Shown here in pieces: positions 8,151 to 21,048 of a stretch of 64,000 bases of DNA (the first letter of the stretch is position 1; every line of letters begins with the position of its first letter). Made by a program: the position numbers and the translations under genes. A model generated the notes under the pieces. It did not search any database. It saw nothing but the letters and a program-made list of their open reading frames with translations, and was not told the origin of the DNA. The stretch comes from Amphiduros pacificus (taxonomy: Eukaryota > Annelida > Polychaeta > Phyllodocida > Hesionidae), in NCBI GenBank assembly GCA_949316495.1, contig OX439002.1, positions 13,076,001-13,140,000 on the forward strand. Direction: 5' to 3'.

Positions 8151-9800
8151 GAAAAGATAAAAATATATATATATACAGATTCCTTATATTTATGCAGTGC
8201 TTTGAAGATAACTATATGAATGTCCCCTTGATTAACTTATTTTTTATAATCACCAAGTATTTACTAAAATGATTGAGAGATTATATTCGGTGCCTACCAG
8301 AAGAGTGTAAAAGCTATGTTTTTGCAGTAATTTAATTACAGATAGTGTGTTTGATGACAGATTAAATAAATTAATAAATATTGGCTTAACTGCACATCAC
8401 CCGTTGTGGTCATTCAGTGCTTAAAATGGGATAACAACATTGATGTTTAACTAAATACATAATACATAAAATCAATATAATTTATTAACAATCTTAACAA
8501 CACAATTCTTGTTTAAAACTTTGTTTTCAATTAAAGCAGTCACAGATATAATAAATATGTATCAATTGCTTAAAATAAAATAAAATAAATGTCGTTTTGT
8601 TGTTTTGCAGTTCTTGACAAATAAGTCAGTAACCCGTGTAAATAGTCCTAAAGTTGGTTATAAATTCCTATTTGGTTTAAAAACGATACCATCACAGAAT
8701 AATCTGCAGTATCAAACAAAGAATGTAAATTTTGCACAATCATTGAGTCCTTATGATATGAAAATAAAAACAAGTTCAATAATCAAAGCCCTTTGATAGT
8801 GTAAGGAAGTGATTTGTGAATAAATGAATAGGTAATACAAATAACCAATCGTGTAGACCCATGGTAAAGGAATTGGCTGTCAGTGTGCCCTGGCCATGGT
8901 AACGAACAGTGAATTTGGGATTGGGAGGACACAAGTCGAACAGTAACAAAGTTTATAAGTGTCTCATAATTCCTCACAATGGTAGCAGAGCGAAGGCATC
9001 AGATCTCAGATGTTAGATGACCAATTGGGCATCAGATGTCACAGTACAAGGTACAAGATGTTACAAGGGCATCAGACAAACAAGGGCATCAGATGTTACA
9101 GTACAATGGTACCAGGGCCCGATTTTTCCATCGTGCTTCAATTTGAAGTATGTGCTCAGAACCTGAATTCATGCTTAGATTTGAAGTTTTGCTCAGACTC
9201 TGAGCATATGCTCAGATCCGATTTTTCCATCATGCATGGAAAACTCATATTTAAAGTTCATGCTCACGTTCTGAGTATTTACTCAGATCCATTATTCATT
9301 GGGGTTTTTATAATTTGCTCAGACATTTTTCTTGCTCAGATTCACAAAGTTCATACTCCGATTCTGAGAAAGCTCAGAGGCCGGCTTCAGGCAGAAGCCA
9401 ATACTCCAAAATATGATTTTTTACGAAATATTGAAAAATCTATGTTAAATTCAAGGATTAGATAAGGTTTAATTGAATAGAATCACATGCAAATACATTC
9501 CCAATCATTGGAAAAGTTGTCACGTTACATAAAGTGATCCCCCATTCTGAGTTCCTGTTATCCCCTATTTTAGGCCTCTGTATTTTCTTATTTGAATATT
9601 ACGTCATGGGAGTATTTACTCAATTGAACAATGAAAATATGACGTCTCATGAAGAGTCAAGCTTCATATTACATCTTCCCTTTTATAATATTGAATATAA
9701 TGGAATAATGGACATGACAACTAAACAAAACCTTTGAACACATGTTAACGCAATATAACACAAGCACATTTCATATCTCATTTATTCCTGATCGTCAAAC
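8151..9800. other. Unannotated; short dispersed repeats only
   Basis: Positions 8630-8720 ('cctaaagttggttataaa', 'ctatttggttt') recur at about 23995-24060. Positions 9020-9110 repeat 'gggcatcagatgt' and 'acagtacaa' two or three times. 'tgctcaga' words are frequent at 9155-9370. No recognisable product is encoded. Confidence 0.5.
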
Positions 9801-10505
9801 AAGAAAAAGTGGTGATTCACATGTAACACGGATGAGAAAAAAAATAACAAACTGACCAAAACTGTCAACAAACAGAACAAAAATTTAAATAAACAAAACA
9901 AAAATAACAGCAAACAAAGCAAAAATTAAAATAAAAAAAAAAAAACACAAAATGAAATATTATCTTTATTCATCTTTTAAAATTATTTAATTTTTCAGGC
10001 TCGATTACAGTTGCCCCAATATCGCTCAGGTGCTAACCGCAAATCATCGATCAGACTTTTGCATGTCATCTGACTTCTAATTGTCCGATTTACACCAAAT
10101 GTGAACTAAACTTACTGATAATTCCTTGTTCTATCGATTGGAAAGCATTTCCAAGCAATTTAAAAAGATAATTTTATGAAACGATGTGCGAACACGATGA
10201 CATAGTTTTGAATGTTCTGCTTTGTTTACATCATGTACTTCTTTTCTTTTACTTGTATTCATACGCCGAATGCTAGACTGGTCTCCTACCGAGTGTCAAG
10301 AAAAAGGGCGGCACCAGTATAATCTATCGCAAGCACACGACGAACACTCCACAGTGGCGTCAGTTGCTTTAACAATAATGACCACAGAAAAAACCGAATC
10401 ACAAACCACAGGAAATGAATACGCATTTCCCATGATCGTACCGATCACAGAATAACACAGATAGTTCCTTTTTTTGACAAGCATTGCCTGTCGGCAACTA
10501 ACGAT
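9801..10505 (+). repeat. Direct repeat R2, copy 1 (partner 11561-12214)
   Basis: It begins 'agaaaaagtggtg' and shares many blocks with 11561-12214: 'aattgtccgatttacacc', 'ttggaaagcatttccaagca', 'acactccacagtggcgtcag', 'catttcccatgatcgtaccg'. The block at about 10335-10455 is the best conserved and is open in the same frame in both copies (ending PMIVPIT). Six of nine differences there change residues, so selection on a protein is not shown. The family is unnamed. Confidence 0.8.
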
Positions 10506-11560
10506 CAAACAATTATGTTACCTTTAAGTAAACATATGATGTCAGTCCTGTCAGAAAAAAAATCTTTGTTATTTCTTCATCTCGGTATCGTTTCGCCATT
10601 GTTTACGAGTTTGCGCAATCAGGTGAAAGTGGGTCAGTCTAATTATAGGAGTGACAGTAATGATCTCAAGCTCCACAACGCAGTGATGGTTCTGACGTCA
10701 TATGAAGATCCTCCCTTGGTGTTTCCATGACGTCATCACTCCACCAACGTCAAAAGTCCCGGATTTCAGTGGCGCACTCTTCTGTGTTGGAGATTGCGGC
10801 AAAATGCTGTGGGAAGTTTGGGAATAGCGAGGGAGGAAATTAGTTAGTGTCAGAAAAACGTAATAATTTCACACTGTTAGATTTAATAATTTGTATTCAA
10901 AGTTAGCAGTCTGGTTCAGTTACACATCCTGACTCTAAATTCCATATTTGACAAAGATTGAGCCAAAATTAGTCTATTTCTGTCACGAGTTTGTGGTTTG
11001 TTTACATTTTGCAGAAAGACTTGTAATTTTGCAAAAACATGTCTCGGCAAAAGTAACCTGGTATTTTTTTACATTGAGGTTTTCAATATATTTTGAATAT
11101 GTTGTAGACATAGACTTGATGGTTTGAGAACTGTGAAGACCTCCTAAAACCTCCAGGGATAAGTATGGATTTCGATGGTCAAAAAATGGGGTATTCAAAA
11201 AATGGCTGCATAAACTTGTAGCATTTGACAGTAGCAGTTCCATGCTTACCCCTTCCACAACTCGGTTAAAATTGACATATTTGGACTCACTTTAAACAAA
11301 AACCACATGTACATATAAAAAGGAATATGAATATGTGTTTATGGGCTTATGCACTACGAAGAAGTCATTACTATCAGTATGCAAGTCCCCATTACTGTTT
11401 ATATTCAATATAGCCTATTATAAAATAATGCATGTTCCTACAAATGATAATATGACAACAAACTTAAATACAAATACACAATTATGATTATGATACATTC
11501 AGCAAATTTTTAAACACATTATTTGCAAATTTGCAATTTCATATAATCATATATTAAAGT
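10506..11560. other. Spacer between R2 copies
   Basis: No gene is recognised. Perfect TGACGTCA octamers occur at 10693-10700 and 10728-10735. Confidence 0.5.
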
Positions 11561-12214
11561 AGAAAAAGTGGTGAACCACATGTAACACAGATGAGAAAAA
11601 AAATAACAAACCAAAATTGACAACAAACAGAACAAAAATCCTTGCAAACTGTTGGGGTAGTTGAAATTATCTTTATTTGTCTTTTAAAAACATTTAATTT
11701 GGTATGTGAACGATTTTTTTAGCACAACTTTATGCAAAGATGTGCCTTTTCAGGATCGATTACGTAAGTTGCTCTATTATCGCTCAGGCGCTATCGCAAA
11801 TCATCAATCAGACTTTTGCATGTAATTTCTGTTCTAATTGTCCGATTTACACCAAATTTAAACTAAACTTACTGAAAATTCCTTGTTCTAGCGATTGGAA
11901 AGCATTTCCAAGCAATTTAAAGGGAGAATTTTGCACATCGATGGGCGATGACGATATTGCCGTCTTCAAGTTTTTGTCATCACGCACTTCTTTATCTTTG
12001 TTTACTTGTTATATTCATAACATATTCATACGCTAGTGCATGCACACGATGAACACTCCACAGTGGCGTCAGTTGCTTCAACAATTATGACCACAGAAAA
12101 AACCGAATTACAACCCACAGGAAACGACTACCCATTTCCCATGATCGTACCGATCACATAATAACACAGAAAGTTCCCTTTTTTGAAAGTCATTGCCTGT
12201 CGGCAATGACTTTC
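11561..12214 (+). repeat. Direct repeat R2, copy 2
   Basis: It is the second copy of the 9801-10505 block, about 1.76 kb downstream in the same orientation. It ends in a perfect 13-bp stem with a TGTC loop (12185-12197 and 12202-12214, 'gaaagtcattgcc'). In copy 1 the same end is less symmetrical. A dispersed element with a 3' hairpin or a tandem duplication are both possible. Confidence 0.8.
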
Positions 12215-13599
12215 AATAAAAGAACCATCCGTATTACAAAAAGTTTTTTAAGATATCTGTAATTCCTGAGAAATTCATTTTTTGTTCATTTATGGAAATA
12301 AGGAAATAATTCAATACATGATGACAGTACTGGAATGAAAGAGATAACAGACTTACTTAACAAGTTGTTGGGGGACTCGGGGACATTTTTTTGGGGGTAA
12401 ATTGGGTCTATAAAAAAATCAGTTCTTCCTTTGACTGACAAGATCTGACATGCAGCTGTTCATCGACTGACAGCATACATAACTCTGATTATAAATATAA
12501 TCAAGGAGCTGAGCAGACCTTACTGTAAAGATCAGATTGAGTAACACAGATATTTGTCATTAATCTTCAGGCACCAACTGCTTTGATGCAACTGTTGTGA
12601 GACTAACTGCTATGATAGCTTGTTCTTAACTTTCCATTTTTTCTATCAATTAATAACTGTACATAATACTTACACATATAAAAAGAATATGCTTATAAAT
12701 ATGTTTATATTTTATTTATTTAGTATATATTTATCAACCAGAAGTTTACAAATCATGATAAATGCACATTTTCTCTACCAGGGTACAATTAATGTGTTAT
12801 TAGCAGGTGATCCAGAGCGATATCATTTCTATGATGTTTACTGTCTTGTGGTACAAAGTGATCGTTATTGGTGATGCATAGCGACCGCAATTCAATACTA
12901 ACTGGTGATATAGCATGATGTCCATCTGTCTATAATCGCTGGGCTGGTGATGCAGAGAGACATGTCAGTGATCTTAGCTCTCTGTAAAATGGGTGCACAT
13001 GTTCTCAGGTATTCAACACCAATAAAAAAATAAATTACCTTCTGATAATCATGTCAATCATGTCAATGGAACTGTCTTGGTCTTCAGGTTCTAACTCTCT
13101 TTACTTTTTGTTGATAACTTGAAGCATCGCAAAGATATCACTGAAAATGTAAATTTTGAAGATTCACACCTTCTTTCTCTTGTTTTTGGTTTCATTGGTC
13201 CCAGATTTATACATGGATACACTGGTGCTCCCATCCGTGCTGCAGCACAAGGCTATACCAATTGTTGCCCTCCAAAATGTTCATGGCATGAGACTATGGA
13301 TTTCATGTGAGACTGTTTGAGGTAATGGGTGTGCCCAGCTGAAGCATGGTTTCGAACCACATCTCACGATACACCCTTGATCTCACAAAAAGCTGTTTAT
13401 CTCATTTTTGCTCTTCCAAATGCCATTTCACGTTGTCATGTTTGATATCGGGTAATAGACTGAAGAAAAAAACACTACAGAATTCACACGGATTTGTAAT
13501 TTAGGCATTATGACTGGGAACGATAGTGACATGGGTCATAACTGCAACAGTCAATCGCCGGAGCTCGAGTTCATTTAGTAGGGAAACTTGAATATGATG
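12215..13599. other. Unannotated sequence
   Basis: I see no gene, RNA or clear repeat. Short open frames lack domain or splice support. Confidence 0.45.
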
Positions 13600-15240
13600 G
13601 ACAGTGCGTGGTGTTTCTAGAAACAGTGGATTTCAAGTCTATTTTGCCGATGTCTTTGGGTATAGACTCGTGACACAAACGAGTTCGTGCTTACTGGCAT
13701 CAGACTGGATGGTGACTGGCAGGGCAACATCATAGTACCACAAACTGTGAACATTTCTGCAATTGGTATGTTTGTTGCAACTCCCTCTACTGTGTTGGGA
13801 GGATGTGCACCACAGCATGAGGGCTTTATTCAGTTTGAATAGGCCTATGCAGATGCAAACAGAGCTATCTTTCTTTTGTACTATTATCATGGAACTGACC
13901 CATTCTGTGGGTTCATACTGCTGAGAAATAATGTTCAATTCAGTCATTTTATCCAGGCATTCTTTGACTTCGATGGCACAACAGATGACACTGCATCTGG
14001 CTTCAAAAATAGGTGTGCAAGTCTCTCAAATCTATCCCTATGCTGACTTGGAATACTGTCGGGCTGTGTTTAAAATGTTGGAAACTGCATTGACATGCCT
14101 TATAAGCCCAAGATTTTCACAAGAGTCTCTACCCAAGATGGGTTCTACACTGTCCATCACCATGAACTTAGTGTTTATACCTTTTATCTGAAGTTGGGGT
14201 CCACCAATGGGTGCCATGTGATGTCCTTCAGTCTGATGGTAGTGGGTGAACAATATCAGCTTCACTTCCTGATTCAAACTTAAAAGGAACCTCAATGCTT
14301 TGGACTGCTATAGTTTCTGTCCATTGTGATTTTAACCTGTATCCATTGTGATCTCTCCCACAAATAACTCTACTGTTGTGCAATCATTCTCATCAATTTC
14401 TACTATATCTTGAATTCTGCAAGGAGGTGAGGTCTAGATCTCCACATATGGTGGAAATGTCCTATCTTGTGGCAAGCGTGACACTCCTGGCCAGAAGCAG
14501 GACATTTATCTCGTTGCTACAGGACATTTATTTCCATTTGTTGTAACTATCTGATTGTCTATACATGCTGTTGGGCTTCCTTTGCCTTGCTGTGGGCTTC
14601 CTAGGATGATTTGAGGGTTTGCTGTACTGATCTGGGAGTTCACTCATACTTGTTGGGCGCCCATGCTTGTCGTATTTTATAGCATCAACAGATGCGACTG
14701 TCTCTTGAAATGGGGAGTCCTTTGACTATTGTACAGTGATTTCTGACAACCTTCACCATGTGCAGGTGCACCATACTCACAGTTTAAAACTTTGTTTTTC
14801 AGGTTGGTAAGGTAAATCTCAAAACGGTCACTATTCTTTTGTTGTGAAGTGTTGAACTGATGTCTTATGATTGTTACATTCTTCTTTCCCTTGCAGGACC
14901 CCTGAAACATTTTTTTAGTATCCATATTTTATCATTGTCGGCTTCTTCAAAATGCATAGTACTGAACACCTTCTGATACTGGGGGCCAGCAACCTGTAGG
15001 AAAATGTTGCACTGCCCTTCCTCACCATGTTTGTTCACACCTGCATCAATAGAGCAGATGTCAAACTGTCCAATCCACTCCGGTCAAGGATTCCCTTCGA
15101 ACTCAGGTAACCTGGAGGCTTCAAACCGCTCAAATGTGCCACTTTATCCACTTACCTCTGACACCATGCAATAAAAACAGGGATGCTGGCAAGTGGCTAG
15201 AAGTATTCTGCACTTTATTTTTTTACAACAATGCTGATTG
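13600..15240 (-). mobile_element. Ty3/gypsy-type LTR retrotransposon fossil
   Basis: On the minus strand, pieces follow the family order. A gag-like part lies at about 15110-14680, and a CCHC zinc-knuckle-like patch at about 14470-14500. A protease-region fragment is at about 14295-14040 (VEPILGRDSCENLGLI). Reverse transcriptase and RNase H-like fragments lie at about 13950-13640 (EPTEWVSSMIIVQKKDSS; VTIQSDASKH). A possible tRNA primer-binding site next to an LTR edge sits at about 15148-15170. The copy is incomplete, clearly broken with several breaks, and old. A matching second LTR was not found. Confidence 0.75.
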
Positions 15241-18200
15241 GATGATAACATATATTTACTAATATATGAATGACACTTGATGATGATAACTCAGTATTTG
15301 GCCTTTCACTATATTATACCCATCCTATCTGATCGAATGATTCATGATATTAAGCAATGTGCCTATTACATTTACAAATATAAGATTGAGAAAGGAAGTG
15401 ATGAAGGCTCAAACTCCAGGGGAGATCCAGTTGTCAACATTGGTAATAGTAATGTTAGCCACTAAATGTAGCATCTGGGGTGAGTGTTATCCAAAAACTG
15501 CCCTTCACAATGAGCGTATGAAGGAGGACCACTCCCACTACAAGTTTCATTCATGAGTCCAGACAAACCACAATCAAATTAGTAGAACAGTACTCGAAAT
15601 CCCTATTGAAAATACAACTGCATGAGGTCCTCAAGAGAGAAATACTGAGTATATAGTTTCAACGCCTATTTCTCAACTCACTCATCACGCAGCGTCCATT
15701 GACACATTGAAGTCAATGCCTCAGTTGTGTCTAGTCTGGCTTTTGTTTAAACCCCCTTTGAGGAACAGAATTCTTTAAAATCTATATACCTGATGCTAAG
15801 GTCATTAAATTCATATCGCTTTTCAGCTGATTGTATGACTGAAATGCAGTGACCACTATCCTTTGTAGTACCTTTTTTAAAAATTGCTTCAATAAATTCA
15901 GCATTAAATTTGGTGTTAAATGCTAATCATTGCCGTAGATAGTAGATCAGTATTTATGGTACTCTGCCTAAGTTGTTTAAAGCTATTGATTCTAATGACA
16001 CCGATATTAGGTTCTTGCAATATTTTCTTACTAACTTGGTACTTGGTGTAAGTTCTGCAGTTACTTCAATGCTTGTCTATTCCATCCTTCAACAAAGATG
16101 TATGTACTGCACATAAATGTAATGTGAAAGGATCCTGGACGTTTTATTTGATGATTGACATAATTAATGGCCACAAGGCTGAGAGAATGTAATAGATAAG
16201 ATCATTGTCCGAAGTAGACGTATGTGTAATATATGACCATCTAAGCAAGGCCCCAAACACATCACTTGTATTTCTTATTCCGATGTGTTATCTCCTGAAT
16301 CAGACGTTCTTTTTTCTCAATTTAACACTGGCCTTAATATATGTGTCAACATTCAGTTTCGGACTCCTTCGTGTCAAAGATTGTTAATGGATCAGATCAG
16401 TATTGAAGTAGAAATCATTTCTTTTGGTTCTGTTGTATACCTGTCAACAAGACACAAAGACGACAAAGATCAACATTGAAGGCTGGTGTTTACTTAGTGC
16501 TCTTTTGAGCAAAATAGACCGGCCCACGAGCAATGTTGGTAAAGCAAAGGATCTGTGCCTTTCTTTATTATATCATTGTTGAACGGAATGGTGGGTTAGA
16601 CCCCCACTGCCGGCAGTGTTATATTCATATAATATGACAATTGTTTGTTGCCAAAAGAATCGCAATCACACAATTTCTTACATTCAAATTCTTCAGTTGA
16701 CTTGCTGAAAATTTGTTGCCAATTTTAAAGTGTATTACAAATGAAATTAATTCCCATACGTAACTGGAAAATCTGAAAATGGTGAGACTGAGGAAAATGT
16801 ATCATTTTAATAGTTGGAATAGCGTAGTCATATGTGACTTTTATTAATTTCTAAATTAATCATCCTGACGAAAAAGATGTCAAAACTGGTGTTGCAATAA
16901 GCATGATTTATGCCAAAATGAAAACTATGGTATGAAAACGTTCCGTTTAAAAATAGAAATGATCAGGCAAATTACTTAGGTGGACACTGACGGTTTGGAG
17001 GTATGTCTGATGAGGGTGTAATTCCCTTCTTTGTAGCATACTATTGGCGGTGTGCTGATGAAATATTGACATTCACACAAAGAAGGTGATGGGCATTCAT
17101 GCACAGTATTTACTATTAATCTGAGGCGGGTACGATTGCTCATTCACACTACCGTGAATATACTCGGTTCATCATCATAAAACAACTACAGATTAAATCA
17201 ACTGCTTGCCAATGAAATCCACCGAAAGGTTAATGCTCACAATTATAATCTCTGACTGATAATCACTGATGACAGATTGCTACTTTGCAGTTTTAATTAA
17301 ACAGAAATAAGAATCCATCAACACCACATATAGGTTAAGGCTGTTATATAAGACATAAGAAGATATTTATGTAAGGCATTTGGAACTCAGCAATAACGAT
17401 AATCACACTCCTTATACATCTAAAAAAAACATAAATGGTTATTAGGAATACTCTCACCAGTCACCAGAGCGTTAACTACGAATAAGTCGTGATAGTTGTC
17501 ATGATTCTGCTACAATAAATAAATAAAATGTATCTTTTCACCTACTAATAATACATTTGTTTACATACTTTATTTCAATATGTTACGATGTGATGTTTCT
17601 ATCACATGTAGTGTAACCTTCGTAAATTTGTTTTCGCAAACATAGTGCAGAGCTATATTTAAGTGAGAGACACAAATCAAACCTTTTTAAAACTGCATTG
17701 CCTGTAAATTAACAACATTTTTCTATATATCGAAAAAAATATAATTTTATGTATCACGTAAAGAAATCATCAGCGAGAATCCTCAATTGAGATGAGCAAT
17801 ACCATGCAATAAGTCAATATCTTGTTATAATTTCGATGTTCTGTGTCTTCAATCTTTCACGTAGAGTAACTGTTGTCGGTGTGTATCTATCTTTGATAGT
17901 TTTCAACAGAAACGCATAATCTACTTGCCTTGAATTGTAAAACAAGACAACAAAATGTGACTTTCAAAATATTTCATTTCTCTTTATGGTGATTAATTGA
18001 TACATGAAGAAATCAAACTTTGGTAATAGCATCACATTACCATGTTGTTTGAACCACTCCTGATTAAGCAGACGACATCACATCAGCATTCCTTGACCCA
18101 CTATGTGCCCGAGAAGACTTAAGGTCCTGCCACATGTATGAAAAACACCAATTACTCTTTGAAATATAAGTTTAAATTATTTCTCACATGCGATTGTTGA

Positions 18201-18298
18201 AAATAGAATAGATCTTTAGTCAATTTTCATAGGAGAGGGCGCCTCATTCAATCCAGAATTGTAGTTATCCGATTTTAATAAATGTCTCTATGTGCCAG
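15241..18298. other. Unannotated AT-rich sequence
   Basis: About 3 kb without a recognised gene, terminal repeat or RNA. It may be intergenic or intronic. Confidence 0.45.
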
Positions 18299-18756
18299 TT
18301 AGAGTAAGACCAAACGCTCGCCTTAAGTGGAGGTAGAGCTTTATTCAAGTAAAGCGGTACAGAGCACACTAGAACACACACTAGAACACACACTAGAACA
18401 CACTTAATCATTTACTAATAATTACTAATTATATAAACTTATACCCAGAACTAATTACCAATAACTAACCCAGTACATAGTATATTTAATGATCAGATAG
18501 CTAAGCATACTAATGGTATCATCATGGCAAGCCCCTAATAGGCCCTAATATTAGGTACCGAGCTGATGGGCGGGAAGGGGGCATGAAGACACAAACCAAA
18601 CTGACCAGACGCGGTAGAAAGGCGGGAACCTGGTGGTGACACCCTGTGGGTACCCTCATACCCGTATGCCCCCCCCCCCCCCCCATGACGGGGAGCGAAC
18701 AGAGGTGGCAGCTCCAGGCCTCCTCTAACTCCGGTTAAATAAATCTAACCTCCACT
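18299..18756 (-). mobile_element. DIRS-type retroelement, short derivative copy
   Basis: It has the same left end ('agtggaggtagagctttatt', from 18326, preceded by a 26-bp block 'tagagtaagaccaaacgctc...') and the same right end ('aaatctaacctccact') as the longer copy next door. The two ends are imperfect inverted repeats of each other. Only terminal regions remain. Its near identity to the neighbour means it is young. Confidence 0.75.
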
Positions 18757-19087
18757 TAGAGTAAGACCAAACGCTCGCCTTAAGTGGAGGTAGAGCTTTA
18801 TTCAAGTAAAGCGGTACAGATCACACTAGAACACACACTAGAACACACACTAGAACACACTTAATCATTTACTAATAATTACTAATTATATAAACTTATA
18901 CCCAGAACTAATTACCAATAACTAACCCAGTACATAGTATATTTAATGATCAGATAGCTAAGCATACTAATGGTATCATCATGGCAAGCCCTAACAGCTA
19001 GGTACAAGGTACATAGGTGAAGCCCATGATGAATCATATGAAATTGAGTTAATTAAGGTATGGTAAGTTGTGTGAAAGACGAGTTAG

Positions 19088-20056
19088 TCAAGGCTTGGTT
19101 AAACGAGCCGCGTAATGAATGTGGGTTAATGGAGGTTGACGTATATATTGTAAGTAGCATTGAGATCGCCAATTGCCTGACGATTGAATCTCCTCTGTGG
19201 AGAAACGGTTGGTTGCCGATTGGGTAGCATTACCCGCGCGAAGAGAGTGAGAGGAGTAGGCCCCGGGTTCGAGCCCGAGTCGGGTTACGAGTCGCTTGAT
19301 GCAATTGTTAAGAGCGAATTTTGTGAGCGGACGATTGTCCCGCGTAGCGAGCAGATGAGCGGTAGGGGGCAGGCTCGTGCCGCGGCGCGTGGCGCGTGCG
19401 CGGAGAAGACGATGTAAATAGCAGTGAGAACAGGTCGTGGAGCGACTGCAGCCAATAAACTTTGTGAAACCGAATTTTGACGTCTTGGACCGATAAATCC
19501 TTAAAGTAAAGTACGGTGTGCCGAGGTGAGAACCGAAGGAAACGTCACTAACCGTCGGAGGATGAGAAACGAGTCGGTTAGCTGAGTTGGAGACCGAACA
19601 GTACTCGCTACCACGCAGGCAGGCGAAGAAGCCCAGCGTGAGCGCACACTTGAAAACTAGGTCATCGAGTGAGTCGTCGAGCAACGAACACATTCGGGCC
19701 AAGAGATTAAAACAAATAGGAGATTTCTGATTCGGAGGCCCGTGGAGGTCGTGGAGGGCCCGAAGGGCCAGGAGTACCCGTGGTCGGTTAGTAGGAGGAG
19801 GCGAGTAACCGTTAAGAACGTGAAGAGACCGGACAGCGGCCAGGTAGACGGAGACAGAAGAGGGAGAGAGCGTCGAAACCCGAGCGGGGCAGGTAAGAAA
19901 AGCTACATATCTTAATATAATATCTTCTGTTGCAGGCATTGGTGAAATGTTATAGTGTTTACAAAATTTTACATATTGAAGCTGGGCGGAGTTGTAAGTC
20001 CTTCGTGTATTAAAACGATGGCCGGATTGTACCAATTCCTGAGCCCGAGCGTCCAA
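19088..20056 (-). CDS. DIRS tyrosine recombinase
   Basis: The 322-residue frame has the phage-integrase fold expected of DIRS recombinases. An N-terminal SAM-like DNA-binding part (about residues 15-120, NTRRTYNSAQLQYVKFCKHY) is followed by the catalytic part. Visible catalytic landmarks are the arginine in ACLRGSEY, HSLRAG (H-x-x-R), the tryptophan in SGNWRS and the tyrosine in QCYLQYIR. In the family this enzyme joins a circular cDNA into the host chromosome. It belongs to the retroelement at 18757-21137 and lies just downstream of the RT/RNase H part. Confidence 0.85.
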   Translation of the reverse strand: MDARAQELVQSGHRFNTRRTYNSAQLQYVKFCKHYNISPMPATEDIILRYVAFLTCPARVSTLSPSSVSVYLAAVRSLHVLNGYSPPPTNRPRVLLALRALHDLHGPPNQKSPICFNLLARMCSLLDDSLDDLVFKCALTLGFFACLRGSEYCSVSNSANRLVSHPPTVSDVSFGSHLGTPYFTLRIYRSKTSKFGFTKFIGCSRSTTCSHCYLHRLLRARATRRGTSLPPTAHLLATRDNRPLTKFALNNCIKRLVTRLGLEPGAYSSHSLRAGNATQSATNRFSTEEIQSSGNWRSQCYLQYIRQPPLTHIHYAARLTKP

Positions 20057-20097
20057 ATCTGAAAGAAATTAATGCAACATATATAAGTATATAACAT

Positions 20098-21048
20098 TTA
20101 CATATCAGTGGGTATGGATGCAGGCTTTGTTATATTAATGTCACTGTGGGGGTTCAGCTTCTTGAACCGTTCTATGTCCAACCTGCTCAGCGCGTCAGCT
20201 GATGCATTTTCGGCCGAGAACAAATGAATTGCTTTGTAGTCAATTTTATAAGATGATATAAAATAATATAAGACTCGTATCAGGCCCATTATTTTTGGAT
20301 CCTTAGATTTGCCTGCGTTCACGCAGTAGCATATAGCCTGGTTATCTATGTTCATAATGACTTGGTGGCCCTGGAGCCTGGGACCGAAGGTAGCCAGGGC
20401 TAGAACCACTGCATATAATTCCTTCCATGCGATTGACATGTTAAACATCCAATGGTGCGGTCCTGAGAATTGCATTAATGTCCACGAGTTGTGTAAACTG
20501 ACGCCACACGCAATGTCGGACGCATCAGTGAAGAGAAGGTCCGCTGTGCGTACGTCAAATTCCTTTGGGAACATGGCTATACCATTGTGGCTGGAGATGG
20601 ACCGGAACCACCAACGAATGTCCGCCTTGGCCTGAGGGGATATCCTGCAGGTATGGTGAAGTTTTCTTAGTTTCTTAGATGAGTGAATCAACCTTCTGGT
20701 GAACGTTACGCCGTGGCTGACAACTTTGGCGCAAAACATCAGTTTGCCGATCAAAGATAGTAGTTCTCGTTTTGTGCAACGTGATTTGGACAGCCACTCC
20801 TGGGTAAGTGTTCTTATTTCTTTTAAACGATCGGGCCCGATTGCTAAAGTCCTGTTGAGAATGTCGATTTCAATCCCGAGGAATTCAATACACTGTGTAG
20901 GTAAGACCGTCTTTGAAGGCTGAATCGTGAAACCGGCGTTTTCGCTAGTTTCTAAAATAATATTTAAACTCATGAAGACACAAACCAAACTGACCAGACG
21001 CGGTAGAAAGGCGGGAACCTGGTGGTGACACCCTGCGGGTACCCTCAT
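20098..21048 (-). CDS. DIRS reverse transcriptase/RNase H part
   Basis: The frame shows the back of a DIRS-type reverse transcriptase (FLGIEIDILNRTLAI, LLSLIGKLMFCAKVV) and a fused RNase H (LLFTDASDIACGV, AWKELYAVVLAL, NIDNQAICY, ASADALSRL). These motifs match the DIRS/Ngaro order RT-RNase H followed by recombinase. The part belongs to the incomplete element at 18757-21137. Confidence 0.85.
   Translation of the reverse strand: MRVPAGCHHQVPAFLPRLVSLVCVFMSLNIILETSENAGFTIQPSKTVLPTQCIEFLGIEIDILNRTLAIGPDRLKEIRTLTQEWLSKSRCTKRELLSLIGKLMFCAKVVSHGVTFTRRLIHSSKKLRKLHHTCRISPQAKADIRWWFRSISSHNGIAMFPKEFDVRTADLLFTDASDIACGVSLHNSWTLMQFSGPHHWMFNMSIAWKELYAVVLALATFGPRLQGHQVIMNIDNQAICYCVNAGKSKDPKIMGLIRVLYYFISSYKIDYKAIHLFSAENASADALSRLDIERFKKLNPHSDINITKPASIPTDM

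Noticed and set aside
9010-9465. 151-codon open frame
   Set aside because: It is built on short repeated words (gggcatcagatgt, tgctcaga) and has no domain-like pattern.
10693-10735. Promoter call from two TGACGTCA octamers (also 51286-51350)
   Set aside because: The octamers are scattered through the window without a transcription start signal or gene nearby.
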